DNA from: Bacteroidota bacterium
GTDB lineage: Bacteria; Bacteroidota; Bacteroidia; Flavobacteriales; Weeksellaceae
Length of the DNA: 64,000 bases
Assembly (NCBI GenBank): GCA_023386965.1
Contig: JAEWIR010000019.1
Span: 1 to 64,000 of the forward strand
Direction of reading: 5' to 3'
Position numbers and translations under genes: made by a program. Positions 42,067-51,373 of the stretch are shown piece by piece (the first letter of the stretch is position 1; each line of letters begins with the position of its first letter). The notes beneath the pieces are model-generated. The model was not told where the DNA came from. It worked only from the letters and a program-made list of their open reading frames with translations, and ran no database searches.

Positions 42067-43082
42067 GATTTGGAAGTGGTATCAGAAGGTGTCTGAAGCA
42101 CTATTTTATGTTCTTCGCTTACTTCCTCTTTGTCGTTTTGCGCAATTGGTTTTGGAATCTCTTTCTGCAACTCATCTGCAATCAGTTTTTCCAGCCTTAC
42201 CCGTCGGATGGCCAGATTGAGTTCGTTTCCAAAAAGCAGGAGATATACGTTTACATTAACCCAAACCATCAACAAAATCATGGTTCCGATTGAGCCATAG
42301 AGCACATTGTAGGTGGCAAAATTCCTTGCATAAATCGCAAAGAGGTAAGTGGTAAGAACAAAAAGAACCGTTGTAAGCATGGCACCGGGCACAGCCTGCT
42401 TGAACCTGGTAATTTTAACCGTCCCTACCCAGTAGAAAAGCGCCAGCAGGAAAAAATAGAAAAGTGGGAAGGAGATAAAACCGATGATTTTGGATAGGTT
42501 ATCTACAAACCAGGATATATCATAGGCCGGTTTGAACCATTTCAGCACAAGTTCGGCATAGTATACTCCAAAGAGCGCCAGGAAAATAACGCTGATGAAG
42601 GCTATGGTAATGAAAAATGCGGTGATGAACTCCTTTACATCATGATGCTTTACATCCGTATACTCATTAAATCCGTCAATCAATGCAAAAGTACCGTTAG
42701 TAGCGAAGAACAGCGCAAGAACAATTGTGATTTTGCTTATTGAGGTAGTATTGGGAATAATGGTGTTTTTAATATATCCTATCACATCAGCTTCTATCCT
42801 GCCGGGAAAAATACGGTGCATAAGGACATCAAAAATATAAAACTGCAGCCTGTCATAATACGGCAGGTAAGGCATTATGGAAAGCAGGAAGAGAATGAAG
42901 GGAAAAAGTGAGAAAACGAAGTTCCAGGAGATGGCACCGGCAGTACGTCCGATCTTGTTTCTGAAAACCCCCTGAATATAAATTTCAAACATTTTCCACA
43001 GCGATACCCCCAGAAATGGTATATGGATGCCGTCCAGGAACTGATGAATTTTTCTTATGAAGCGTGGGGTTCTAAAAGTCAT
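42063..43082 (-). CDS. YihY/BrkB-family inner membrane protein
   Basis: 339 residues with about six membrane helices. 'RTAGAISWNFVFSLFPFILFLLS' (in part) and 'FIDGFNEYTDV'-like and 'GSIGTMILLMVWVNVNVYLLLFG' (in part) segments are characteristic of the YihY/virulence factor BrkB family, once mislabelled RNase BN. The tail of about 40 residues is cytoplasmic and charged (K/E). Function is unsettled; some members may be transporters. It starts from a promoter that faces that of rlmH, 30 bp away. Confidence 0.9.
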   Translation of the reverse strand: MTFRTPRFIRKIHQFLDGIHIPFLGVSLWKMFEIYIQGVFRNKIGRTAGAISWNFVFSLFPFILFLLSIMPYLPYYDRLQFYIFDVLMHRIFPGRIEADVIGYIKNTIIPNTTSISKITIVLALFFATNGTFALIDGFNEYTDVKHHDVKEFITAFFITIAFISVIFLALFGVYYAELVLKWFKPAYDISWFVDNLSKIIGFISFPLFYFFLLALFYWVGTVKITRFKQAVPGAMLTTVLFVLTTYLFAIYARNFATYNVLYGSIGTMILLMVWVNVNVYLLLFGNELNLAIRRVRLEKLIADELQKEIPKPIAQNDKEEVSEEHKIVLQTPSDTTSKS

Positions 43083-43087
43083 TCAAC

Positions 43088-43108
43088 TATATTTGCAGGA
43101 CAAATATA
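43088..43108. promoter_or_regulatory. Face-to-face promoter palindrome between the BrkB gene and rlmH
   Basis: TATATTTG (43088-43095, + strand), the 5-bp spacer CAGGA, then CAAATATA (43101-43108), which is TATATTTG on the - strand. Both are exact -7 boxes. The + box serves rlmH (ATG 43113) and the - box serves the BrkB gene (ATG 43082). Start points would fall in or beside the shared spacer, so the two promoters probably cannot be occupied at once. Confidence 0.65.
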
Positions 43109-43112
43109 AGCA

Positions 43113-43586
43113 ATGCGAATCAATTTACTGTGTATCGGCAAGACTGCAAGTGCCGAAATTAGGGGCCTTCTGGAATATTACCGTATACGCCTGCCCCGCC
43201 ACTGGAAGTTTGAACTCATTGAAATCCCGGATGTCAGGAACGCCGGAAATCTGTCACCGGATCTACTTAAAAAAGAAGAAGCCAAACTGTTTTCAAACCA
43301 TATTGATACCTCCGACATCACCGTGCTGCTGGATGAAAACGGAAAGCAGTACAGCAGCCGCGAATTTGCAGGTAAAATGGATATGTGGATGAATTCATCC
43401 GTAAAAAAAATCAACTTCCTGATTGGCGGTGCCTATGGCTTTGCACCGGAACTTCATCAGCAAGCCAATGAAAAGCTATCACTTTCCAGGATGACGTTCA
43501 CGCATCAGATGATCCGCCTTTTCTTCATAGAGCAGCTTTACCGAGCTGATCAGATCCTGCAGGGTAAACCCTATCACAACGACTGA
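43113..43586 (+). CDS. rlmH: 23S rRNA (pseudouridine-1915-N3)-methyltransferase
   Basis: 157 residues, normal length. It is a SPOUT-class methyltransferase whose C-terminal trefoil knot carries 'FLIGGAYGF' and the signature end 'LSLSRMTFTHQMIRLFFIEQ', then 'LYRADQILQGKPYHND' closing the protein. It methylates pseudouridine 1915 in helix 69 of 23S rRNA on the assembled 70S ribosome, using S-adenosylmethionine. Short leader (about 12 nt) from the face-to-face promoter. It converges with the TPR operon, ending 12 bp from it. Confidence 0.96.
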   Translation: MRINLLCIGKTASAEIRGLLEYYRIRLPRHWKFELIEIPDVRNAGNLSPDLLKKEEAKLFSNHIDTSDITVLLDENGKQYSSREFAGKMDMWMNSSVKKINFLIGGAYGFAPELHQQANEKLSLSRMTFTHQMIRLFFIEQLYRADQILQGKPYHND

Positions 43587-43598
43587 AATTGAGGCAGT

Positions 43599-44414
43599 TT
43601 ATTTTATTGTACACTTTTTCAACAGGTCGTTGATCAGGTACTTCTCAAAACCTGTTTTCACTGCTTTTTCAAGGTTCAAACAGGCATCTGCAGTACGGTT
43701 GGTATCAAACTGTATCCTGGCTTTAGTAACGTATGACAGTGAGAATTTCGGATCAAGTTTAATAGCCTTTTCTACATCTGCTATAGCTTCCTTATACTTC
43801 TTCTGAGCTAAATAAACCGATGCACGGTTGTTGTAGAGCAGACTTTCAGGTTTTTCAGCAATCAGTACATTGTAGTCCTTAAGTGCATCATTCAGTTTAC
43901 CAATGTTCATTTTAAAAGTGGCGTAATTGGTACGTGCAATCAGATTATCCGGAGCAATTGAAATAAGATGTTTATAATCCTTCTCGGCCAAATCGTTCTT
44001 TTTCAGTTCTTCATACACCTTGGCGCGGGTAAGGAAAAGATCTGCATTTTCACCGTCCAGAAGGAGACCCTTGGCGGCAAAATCCAACGCATTTTGCTTA
44101 TTACCCCATTGGGCATGCATTGAACTTAAATTGATATAAGTATCCAAAGTGTTCGGATCGGCCTTCAGTGCATTCTGATAGGATGCAAATGCCTGTTGAG
44201 TCTTGCCCAGGCGGCGCTGTGAGGTTCCGAGACCGTTATAAAACTGAGCTTTCAGTTTGCCAATCCGCTCCTTATCGGCAAGGGAGGCATAGGCTGCCTC
44301 TGCACATTTATAATCGGCTTTTTTGAAGCATTCATCAGCCGCTTTGGAATCCTGCAACTGGGCTGAAGCAAGGGCCATAGCGCCAATTGCCACAAAAGTG
44401 TAAATTTTTTTCAT
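43599..44414 (-). CDS. Exported tetratricopeptide-repeat protein
   Basis: 271 residues with a signal peptide (1-18, ending 'ALASAQ'). Then six or seven TPR motifs cover nearly the whole chain, for example 'GTSQRRLGKTQQAFASYQNAL', 'AKVYEELKKNDLAEKDY' and 'ASVYLAQKKYKEAIADVEKAI'. Cysteines near the mature N-terminus (C29, C37) and at the C-terminus could form disulfides. TPR proteins act as periplasmic scaffolds; the partner is unknown. Last gene of the tatA - PAP2 - TPR run, 4 bp after the PAP2 stop. Confidence 0.87.
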   Translation of the reverse strand: MKKIYTFVAIGAMALASAQLQDSKAADECFKKADYKCAEAAYASLADKERIGKLKAQFYNGLGTSQRRLGKTQQAFASYQNALKADPNTLDTYINLSSMHAQWGNKQNALDFAAKGLLLDGENADLFLTRAKVYEELKKNDLAEKDYKHLISIAPDNLIARTNYATFKMNIGKLNDALKDYNVLIAEKPESLLYNNRASVYLAQKKYKEAIADVEKAIKLDPKFSLSYVTKARIQFDTNRTADACLNLEKAVKTGFEKYLINDLLKKCTIK

Positions 44415-44418
44415 TTCA

Positions 44419-44979
44419 TCAGGTATATTTCTTATTGATCACTTTAAGGCTCAGTGTTGCAAACAGACCACCTAAAAGATAACCAACAGCCCCTCCCATG
44501 AGGACATCCATCGGAAAGTGGACGCCCAGGTAGATCCGGCTGTAAGAAACTATGGCGGCCCAAAGGAATAGGAAGTACGGAAACCATCCAAACTTCTTCT
44601 TCAGCATGAGCGTCATAAAGTTAGCAATAAAAAATGTATTGGACGCGTGCGCTGAATAGAAACCAAAACTGCCGCCACACTCCACTTCCCGCATCAGACT
44701 TTCCAGTAAAGGATCATGACAGGGTCTCAGTCTGGCAATACCCACTTTAAAGATTCCGGCTAGTTGGTCGGAAACCGCCACACCTAATGCGATAAATACG
44801 AGCATATATAGAAGCGCCCGCCATCCATAAGTTCGCAGCAGGACTATAAGAAAGACAAGATAAAGTGGAATCCATATCCACTTTTCAGAGATCATGAGCC
44901 AGAAATTGTCAAAACCGGCACTTCCGAGTCCGTTCAGGAACAGAAAAAGATCCTTATCTGCGGTAATTAATTCCTGCAT
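44419..44979 (-). CDS. PAP2-family phosphatase
   Basis: 186 residues with five or six membrane helices. The three phosphatase signatures are present: KxxxxxxRP (K78 to R85-P86), a central 'SAHAS' with H111 in place of the usual PSGH, and SRxxxxxHxxxD (R148, H154, D158). Likely an inner-membrane lipid phosphatase, such as for undecaprenyl diphosphate or phosphatidic acid. It lies 4 bp after tatA and 4 bp before the TPR gene, clearly one operon. Confidence 0.93.
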   Translation of the reverse strand: MQELITADKDLFLFLNGLGSAGFDNFWLMISEKWIWIPLYLVFLIVLLRTYGWRALLYMLVFIALGVAVSDQLAGIFKVGIARLRPCHDPLLESLMREVECGGSFGFYSAHASNTFFIANFMTLMLKKKFGWFPYFLFLWAAIVSYSRIYLGVHFPMDVLMGGAVGYLLGGLFATLSLKVINKKYT

Positions 44980-44983
44980 GGCG

Positions 44984-45301
44984 TTATCGGCTTACAGGAC
45001 CCTGGTGACTATCGGAAAGTTGATCCTCCTTTGTTTTCGCCGTAAGGTCCAAATCGCGCCTTAATTCATGAGTTGGATCATACTCTTTGGCGGCTTCTTT
45101 CACTTTTTCAATCTCCCGCTTGATCTCTGCGACAGGATTATCGGTTTCCTTTAAAATTTCGGTTTTTATATCTTCCATTGCACCTTTCATCTTCCGGACA
45201 CCCAGTCCCAGGTCACGTGCGATGGATGGTATTTTGTCCGGACCAAACAATACTATAATTGCGAGTATGACTACGATAATTTCAGAGAAACCTAATTCCA
45301 T
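44984..45301 (-). CDS. tatA: TatA/TatE-type twin-arginine translocase subunit
   Basis: 105 residues from ATG 45301 ('MELGFSEIIVVILAII'); the promoter abuts this start. One N-terminal membrane helix (about 5-20) is followed by the hinge 'LFGPDKIPSIARDLG' and an amphipathic helix, then a long charged coiled-coil-like tail. The hinge has FGPDKIP where most TatA proteins have FGPKKLP. It forms the protein-conducting pore for folded, twin-arginine-signal proteins. tatC is not in the window. First of a three-gene operon. Confidence 0.88.
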   Translation of the reverse strand: MELGFSEIIVVILAIIVLFGPDKIPSIARDLGLGVRKMKGAMEDIKTEILKETDNPVAEIKREIEKVKEAAKEYDPTHELRRDLDLTAKTKEDQLSDSHQGPVSR

Positions 45302-45305
45302 GGCG

Positions 45306-45313
45306 CAAAAATA
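45306..45313 (-). promoter_or_regulatory. Promoter -7 box for the tatA operon
   Basis: TATTTTTG on the - strand, exact TAnnTTTG, with only 4 bp between it and the tatA ATG; this predicts a leaderless or nearly leaderless message. Confidence 0.55.
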
Positions 45314-45398
45314 CAAAAACTAATTTCAAGTCACTGCAGGAATACTGTAGTGAACATTTATAGCGAGGCATTCGGTGATCTATCAAAAAAACAGGATC

Positions 45399-46625
45399 TT
45401 ACTTTATGGATTTCTTCCTGTGAAAAACGTAATACACAAATCCCGCGCTGGTAGCCATAAATAGAAAACCCAGGAAAAACGGCGCACCAGGGAACTGGAA
45501 GGGTGCCTGATCATGTGTGAAGAAATAAAAGACGTTCGTCATTAAGGGTGGACCAATGATGGACGTGATGCTTACCACTGAAGTAAGCGCCCCCTGAATG
45601 TCGCCCTGCTCATTGGCAGGCACTTTGGATGAGATGACGGACTGAAGTGCAGGGCCCGCGATTCCACCCAAGCAGTAAAGCATTAAGACAGCAAACATCA
45701 TCCATTCCTTATAAGCGAATGCGAAAAGCAGCATACCTGTCGCATACAGCATAATACCGTACAAAATACTGCGTTCGGTCCCAAATTTAGGGTGTATCCG
45801 GCGAATCAGAAAGCCCTGCACAACAGCAGTCATGGCTCCCATGACGCCGAGCGAAATACCCACCATTTTTTCGTCCCAACTGAAACGGTACATGGTGAAA
45901 AACGCCCAGTTAGTCTGTATGGCATGAGCGGCGATATAAACCAGGAACCAGGCCATCATCAGATAGAGGATAGCCGGGTAGCGTCGGATATTGAGAAGAG
46001 TGCCGACCGGATTTGCACGTTTCCAGCTGAAATTTCGCCGGTGTTCCCGGCCAAGGCTTTCAGGAAGTACAAAGATACCATACAGGAAGTTCAGTAAGCA
46101 GAGAATACCGGCTGCTATAAACGGTACACGTGGACCAAACTGTCCCAGCAGTCCGCCAATCACAGGTCCCAGGATGAAGCCCAGACCAAAGGCAGCACCT
46201 ATCATCCCAAAATTTTTAGCCCGGTTGCTGTCATCAGAAATATCAGCGATATACGCGCTGGCAGTGGTAATACTTGCACCTGTAACTCCTGAAAAAATGC
46301 GGCCCACGAACAGCCAAAATATAGTTGGTGCCCAGGCCTGAATGAAGAAATTAAGCGCAAAGCCAAGAAGGGCGAACAGGATGACGGGCCGCCGGCCGTA
46401 TTTGTCACTCAGGTTACCGAGTACGGGCGCAAACAGAAACTGCATAAAAGCGTAGACGAAACTAAGCCAACCTCCATACTGGGACGCCACACTGAGATCA
46501 GCATCATGAATGAGCTCCTGGATGAGTGAGGGTACAACAGGGATTACAATTCCCCAGACGGTGATATCAACCAAAAGAGTAATAAATATGAACCCAATGG
46601 CTGCCGATTTTTTATTTTTCTTCAC
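45399..46625 (-). CDS. TCR/Tet-family MFS efflux transporter
   Basis: 408 residues with twelve membrane helices. MFS motif A is intact ('GNLSDKYGRRPVILF'), and the antiporter motif C region reads 'GFILGPVIGG'. The order and the 'DITVWGIVIPVVPSLI' start match the TetA-like TCR/Tet family of drug:H+ antiporters. Chromosomal members are common in Flavobacteriia and their natural substrates are unknown; no TetR-type regulator lies beside it, so drug resistance should not be assumed. Single-gene unit. Confidence 0.9.
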   Translation of the reverse strand: MKKNKKSAAIGFIFITLLVDITVWGIVIPVVPSLIQELIHDADLSVASQYGGWLSFVYAFMQFLFAPVLGNLSDKYGRRPVILFALLGFALNFFIQAWAPTIFWLFVGRIFSGVTGASITTASAYIADISDDSNRAKNFGMIGAAFGLGFILGPVIGGLLGQFGPRVPFIAAGILCLLNFLYGIFVLPESLGREHRRNFSWKRANPVGTLLNIRRYPAILYLMMAWFLVYIAAHAIQTNWAFFTMYRFSWDEKMVGISLGVMGAMTAVVQGFLIRRIHPKFGTERSILYGIMLYATGMLLFAFAYKEWMMFAVLMLYCLGGIAGPALQSVISSKVPANEQGDIQGALTSVVSITSIIGPPLMTNVFYFFTHDQAPFQFPGAPFFLGFLFMATSAGFVYYVFHRKKSIK

Positions 46626-46703
46626 AGCTGCGAAGTTAAGAATTATTGAATACTGTAGGGACAGCTATTTCTCCAAAAGGCTAAATTACGGTAAATACAA
46701 TAA

Positions 46704-46730
46704 CAAAAAATGTCCCCAAAAAAGGGGACA
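46704..46730 (-). terminator. Rho-independent terminator of secDF
   Basis: On the - strand TGTCCCC, a 6-nt T-loop and GGGGACA are followed by TTTTTT, just past the stop at 46752. Confidence 0.9.
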
Positions 46731-46751
46731 TCAGCACTATATGATAAACTA

Positions 46752-49667
46752 TTAATTGCGTGTTGAACCTGGATTTTCCTCTGCAGCAGGTTTCTCGGCA
46801 AGGGCTTTAGTGCCCTTTTTCTTCAGAAGGTCGTAAGATACTGCGGAGGCAATAAACCATGTGGAATACGTTCCGAATCCTACTCCTATCAGAAGTGCAA
46901 ACATAAACCCTCTCAGGTTCTCACCACCAAAGATAAAGATGGCAAGGATGACAAGGAAGGTCGCGAAGGCAGTGTTAAATGTCCGGCCCAGCGTACTTGA
47001 GATGGAGTCGTTGAAAAGGTTCTCCAGTGTCAATGATTTCTTTTCCTTCAGATATTCACGTATTCTGTCGAAGATGATTACCGTATCGTTTATGGAGTAA
47101 CCCAGAACCGTAAGCAAGGCCGCAATGAAGTCCTGATTGATCTCCATGCTGAATGGCATCATATTTCTGAGTAAGGAATACACACCCAGGATCACGATCG
47201 CATCATGGACCAGTGAAGCAATGGCTCCGGTGGAGAACTGCCATCTTTTAAATCTTAAAAGAATATACAGGAAGATACCGATAAGTGCGATAAGCAATGC
47301 CAGTGCACCACCCGTCTTAATATCATCGGCAACGGTAGGACCTACTTTTACGGAACTGATGATTCCATAAGCAGCACCGTCATCTCCGCCTTTGAAATTT
47401 TGAATTGAGGCATTTGCCGGTAGGTATGGTTTAAGACCTTCAAACAGTTTCTGTTCTACGGCCATATCAGCTTCTACGGATTGCTCATTGATCATATAAT
47501 CCGTAGTAATCTTCAGCTGGTTATCACTTCCGAATGTTTTTACATCAACCGCATTCTGGTCACCATCCTTCGCCACAAAGATCTTTTGCAGACTCTCATC
47601 CGCATCAACCGGATTAACGGATTTGTCGAAACGAACTACATAACTCCGCCCGCCGTTAAAGTCTACACCAAATTTAAATCCTTGTGTAAAGATTGAACCA
47701 AGACAGATTACTGTAAGAATGGCCGAGAAGATATAGGCGAATTTTCTTTTGCCGATAAAGTTAATCCACGTGTTGCGGAAAAGGTTTTTGGTCATCGGTG
47801 TCCAAACTGACAGTCCTTTGCCTTTTTCCAAACGGTTAAAGATCATCACCCTTGTTAAAAGTACACAGGTAAACATGGACATCAGGATACCGATACCCAG
47901 GGTAACCGCAAATCCTTTAATTGGTCCCGTACCGAAAATATACAGTACGATAGCGGTTAAGAGCGATGTAATGTTACCGTCAATAATAGCAGAAAGCGAG
48001 AAGTTAAAGCCTTCCTTATATGCCTCCTTGATATTTTTGCCCAGGAAGAGTTCCTCCTTGGTTCTTTCATATACAATTACGTTGGCATCAATGGCCATGG
48101 CCATAGAGAGCACTACCCCTGCGATACCGGGTAGCGTAAGCGTAGCATCCACCGAATCCATAATTCCCATAAGGAAGAACAGGTTAATGAGCATTGCAAT
48201 AACCGCATAAACACCGGCACCACCATAATAGAATATCAGGTAAACAACGATAATCAAAAAGGCGATGATGAAAGACCACATACCGGATTGAATAGACTCA
48301 GCGCCCAGTGATGGCCCTACCACTTCAGCCTGTACGATTTTCGCACCCGCAGGAAGTTTACCTGCTCCAAGTACATTTACCAAATCCTGGGCTTCTTCCT
48401 GAGAGAAGTTTCCGGAGATCTGTGTTCTTCCACTAGGAATAGCTTCGTTTACATTCGGTGCTGTATAAACCACATTGTCCAGGGTAACAGCTACCGGCTT
48501 TCCAACGTTTTTCTCGGTCATTGTTTTCCAGTCCTTAGCTCCTTTGGAATCCATCTGCATGTCCACTACTACTCTGCCCAAATCATCATATCCAATGTTT
48601 GCAGATTCTACGGCACCGTCTACAGGAGCTTTTTGTGAAGCATTTCCTCTGATCGCATACAGAACCAAATTACCTTCGTTACCTGCATCCGGTTTATATC
48701 CCCAAAGGAAGTTGGTATGTTTGATGTTGGCTGGTCTTGCATTTTTTGCAATCTCACTGTTCAGAATTTTATTAACTGTTGCTGTATCGCTAAGTTTAAT
48801 ATTACCTACACCATTTGCAGCCATGGTATTAAGCTGCAGCAAGTTCATCAGGTTCGTTGTTTTGGGTACACCGATAGAGTCACCTTTCACCGCAATGATC
48901 TGTGAAAGCTGCTCAAAATAAGGAGCTACTTCCTGAAGTTGCTGTACTTCCCAGAACTGAAGTTTTGCGGAAGTCTGAAGCATTTTCTTTACACGGTCAA
49001 TATCTTTTACACCAGGCATCTCAACTGAAATACGTCCTGTACCGGGTACGCGCTGAACGTTAGGCTGGGTTACCCCCATCTTATCTATACGGGTACGGAT
49101 AACCTCGTATGCAGTGCCGGTAGAAAGTTCAATTCTGTTGCTTACGATTTTTTTAACTTCCTCGTCGGTAGTGTTGAAGCGGATCTCAGTAAGGTTAGGA
49201 TTTCCGAAGATTTCCGGGTCTGCAAGTTTAAGATTAGCACCTTTCTCTTTATTTACAGCGTCAAACTGAACAAAAAAGTTGTCTATGTAGGAACGGGTTG
49301 AGTTCTTCTGTACTTCATCGGTACGGTTCAGAGCCTCAATCAGGATTGGGTTTTCTGAGTAATTGGTCAGGTTGCTGATTAGATCTCTCTGGTTGATCTC
49401 CAACAGTACATTGATACCGCCTTTAAGGTCCAGACCAAGTTTCATTTCTTTTTCCTTGGCACCTGTGTAATGGAGTTTCGTAAACCCAAGATTAAGGGTA
49501 TCCTTGGAGAGCCTGTCCAGCTCCTTCTGATATTTCACAGGGTCCCCTGCCGAAATTTCTGTAGCCTGCTTTTCAACTTTACCGGCATACCACGTGGGCA
49601 GTAGCTCGTTGATGCAGATTAAGCCTAGTATAACCGCTATAAGCGTTATAAATCCTTTTCCTTGCAT
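46752..49667 (-). CDS. secDF: Fused protein translocase subunit SecDF
   Basis: 971 residues, SecD and SecF joined as is usual in Bacteroidota. The SecD half has an N-terminal helix, a large periplasmic domain ('LGLDLKGGINVLLEI') and six helices including 'IDANVIVYERTKEEL'. The SecF half begins near residue 640 ('FKFGVDFNGGRSYVVRF') and has 'INDTVIIFDRIREYL'. It uses the proton gradient to pull secreted proteins out of SecYEG on the periplasmic side. A consensus -7 box precedes it and a terminator follows, so it is monocistronic. Confidence 0.97.
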   Translation of the reverse strand: MQGKGFITLIAVILGLICINELLPTWYAGKVEKQATEISAGDPVKYQKELDRLSKDTLNLGFTKLHYTGAKEKEMKLGLDLKGGINVLLEINQRDLISNLTNYSENPILIEALNRTDEVQKNSTRSYIDNFFVQFDAVNKEKGANLKLADPEIFGNPNLTEIRFNTTDEEVKKIVSNRIELSTGTAYEVIRTRIDKMGVTQPNVQRVPGTGRISVEMPGVKDIDRVKKMLQTSAKLQFWEVQQLQEVAPYFEQLSQIIAVKGDSIGVPKTTNLMNLLQLNTMAANGVGNIKLSDTATVNKILNSEIAKNARPANIKHTNFLWGYKPDAGNEGNLVLYAIRGNASQKAPVDGAVESANIGYDDLGRVVVDMQMDSKGAKDWKTMTEKNVGKPVAVTLDNVVYTAPNVNEAIPSGRTQISGNFSQEEAQDLVNVLGAGKLPAGAKIVQAEVVGPSLGAESIQSGMWSFIIAFLIIVVYLIFYYGGAGVYAVIAMLINLFFLMGIMDSVDATLTLPGIAGVVLSMAMAIDANVIVYERTKEELFLGKNIKEAYKEGFNFSLSAIIDGNITSLLTAIVLYIFGTGPIKGFAVTLGIGILMSMFTCVLLTRVMIFNRLEKGKGLSVWTPMTKNLFRNTWINFIGKRKFAYIFSAILTVICLGSIFTQGFKFGVDFNGGRSYVVRFDKSVNPVDADESLQKIFVAKDGDQNAVDVKTFGSDNQLKITTDYMINEQSVEADMAVEQKLFEGLKPYLPANASIQNFKGGDDGAAYGIISSVKVGPTVADDIKTGGALALLIALIGIFLYILLRFKRWQFSTGAIASLVHDAIVILGVYSLLRNMMPFSMEINQDFIAALLTVLGYSINDTVIIFDRIREYLKEKKSLTLENLFNDSISSTLGRTFNTAFATFLVILAIFIFGGENLRGFMFALLIGVGFGTYSTWFIASAVSYDLLKKKGTKALAEKPAAEENPGSTRN

Positions 49668-49694
49668 TATAATACAACATTAAAATTTAGTCGG

Positions 49695-49702
49695 CAAATA
49701 TA
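49695..49702 (-). promoter_or_regulatory. Promoter -7 box for secDF
   Basis: TATATTTG on the - strand, exact TAnnTTTG, 27 bp before the start codon at 49667. Confidence 0.55.
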
Positions 49703-49872
49703 ATGTTTTTATTAGCACTTTTCACATTATTTTAACATTTCAGCTTCTTTAATTTAGGCTTTTTTGAAGGACTTTCAAAAAAATGTGCATTCTATTATTT
49801 TTCGCTGTTCTGATGTAAAATATGAAGGTCAATTTCGCCATACCTTCATATATCACTAAAAATGACATTGTT

Positions 49873-51240
49873 ATGAAACATTTATACACTTTGGTTATTT
49901 CTGTGAGCACTCTCTTTCTTCAGGCTCAAACTGTGGTGCTCCAGGAATTCAGTACCGGGTTCTCGTCACCGGTGGAGATTGTGCATGCAAATGATGCACG
50001 TCTGTTTGTAGTACAGCAAACAGGACAAATTAAGATTGTGCAACCTTCCGGAACAGTGAATACAGCAAATTTCCTGGATATAAGCAGTAAGATCACCTAT
50101 GGTGGAGAACGGGGACTTCTGGGCCTGGCATTTCATCCTCAATATGCGACAAACGGTTTTTTTTTCGTGTACTACAACGACCTCTCCGGTAATATTACGG
50201 TAGCCCGCTACAGCGTAAGTTCAGGAAATCCTGATACTGCCAATCCCGCATCGGAAAAGATTATCCTAAACATTCCCAAACCTTTCTCCAATCATAATGG
50301 TGGCAGCATGCACTTTGGCGTGGACGGCTTTCTTTATATCTCAACCGGTGACGGTGGCAGCGGCGGAGACCCCAACAATAACGGCCAGAACAAAAATGTA
50401 TTACTTGGGAAACTTTTAAGAATTGACGTCAATGCTAGCGGACCTTATAATATTCCGCCTGGCAATCCCTTTGTCGGCACAGACGGCGCAGATGAGGTTT
50501 GGGCATATGGCCTGCGAAATGCCTGGAAATTCTCGTTTGACCATGCCGGCGGAAATATTTTGATTGCGGATGTGGGACAGAATCAGATTGAAGAAATTAA
50601 CAGAATGTCTGCATTACAGAGCGGATTGAACTATGGCTGGCGGTGTTACGAGGGAAACAATGTCTATAATTCAACAGGTTGTGCTCCCGCAAATACAATG
50701 ACCTACCCCGCGGCGGTATACAATCACTCCGGGGGTAAATGCTCCATTACGGGCGGATATGTTTACCGAGGTACTCTTTACCCCGCTTTTAGCGGGAAGT
50801 ATTTCTTTGCGGACTATTGCTCGGCCCAAATCGGCATTCTGAATCCCGACAATTCCGTTGTTTGGACGTCAGCATTTACAGGAAATAATTTTTCCACCTT
50901 CGGACAGGACTGGCAAAATGAACTTTATGTTGCCGCAGTTAACAATGGTAAAATCTATAAACTGACTACAACCACACTTAATACCGGAGAAAATTTATTA
51001 GCAGACATTAAAGTTTACCCAAATCCCGCCAGCGGCAAAATCTATATTAGTGGTGTCCAGGCCGGTCAATCAGTTTCCAAATTCATAAATGCGGAAGGTC
51101 GGATGGTATTGGAAGCCAAGGTAGGGAAAGACGGTTCAGCGGACATTTCAACGCTGATTCCGGGCGTCTATTTTATGAATGTGTACGTTAATGAGGTGGT
51201 AGTTTTTTCGCAGAAAGTGGTCGTGAGAGCAGGGAGATAA
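49873..51240 (+). CDS. Secreted PQQ-dependent sugar dehydrogenase-like protein with type IX sorting domain
   Basis: 455 residues from ATG 49873 ('MKHLYTLVISVST'); the 17-codon upstream extension lacks signal-peptide character. A signal peptide (1-19) leads to a six-bladed GSDH beta-propeller (about 20-375). It shows 'GERGLLGLAFHPQYATNGFF', 'NHNGGSMHFGVDGFLYIS', 'WAYGLRNAWKFSFD' and 'IADVGQNQIEEIN', as in soluble glucose/aldose sugar dehydrogenases. The C-terminal 75 residues form a type A T9SS sorting domain ('VYPNPASGKIYI', 'GVYFMNVYVNEVVVFSQKVVV' in part). It is exported by Sec, then crosses the outer membrane by T9SS. It oxidises sugars if PQQ is available; no PQQ genes are visible here. 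Confidence 0.92.
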   Translation: MKHLYTLVISVSTLFLQAQTVVLQEFSTGFSSPVEIVHANDARLFVVQQTGQIKIVQPSGTVNTANFLDISSKITYGGERGLLGLAFHPQYATNGFFFVYYNDLSGNITVARYSVSSGNPDTANPASEKIILNIPKPFSNHNGGSMHFGVDGFLYISTGDGGSGGDPNNNGQNKNVLLGKLLRIDVNASGPYNIPPGNPFVGTDGADEVWAYGLRNAWKFSFDHAGGNILIADVGQNQIEEINRMSALQSGLNYGWRCYEGNNVYNSTGCAPANTMTYPAAVYNHSGGKCSITGGYVYRGTLYPAFSGKYFFADYCSAQIGILNPDNSVVWTSAFTGNNFSTFGQDWQNELYVAAVNNGKIYKLTTTTLNTGENLLADIKVYPNPASGKIYISGVQAGQSVSKFINAEGRMVLEAKVGKDGSADISTLIPGVYFMNVYVNEVVVFSQKVVVRAGR

Positions 51241-51258
51241 GGAGGAGATGTGGGGGCA

Positions 51259-51271
51259 GTTGCGGAGCAAC
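51259..51271. repeat. Palindrome flanking the IS200-like gene
   Basis: GTTGC-GGA-GCAAC, 5-bp stem, 3-nt loop; same geometry as the GTTCC-N3-GGAAC palindromes but a different core. Confidence 0.45.
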
Positions 51272-51373
51272 GGCCGATATCCTGAATTCGAATTTATTCG
51301 GATTATTTCAGTTGGATAATGAGGTAAATTACAAAGTGTGGGTAAGGCATTTTGTGCACCGTATTGCATATTG

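Noticed and set aside
45399..46625. Tetracycline resistance gene
   Set aside because: The family match is real, but chromosomal TCR/Tet transporters are common in this group and there is no linked TetR regulator or mobile element.
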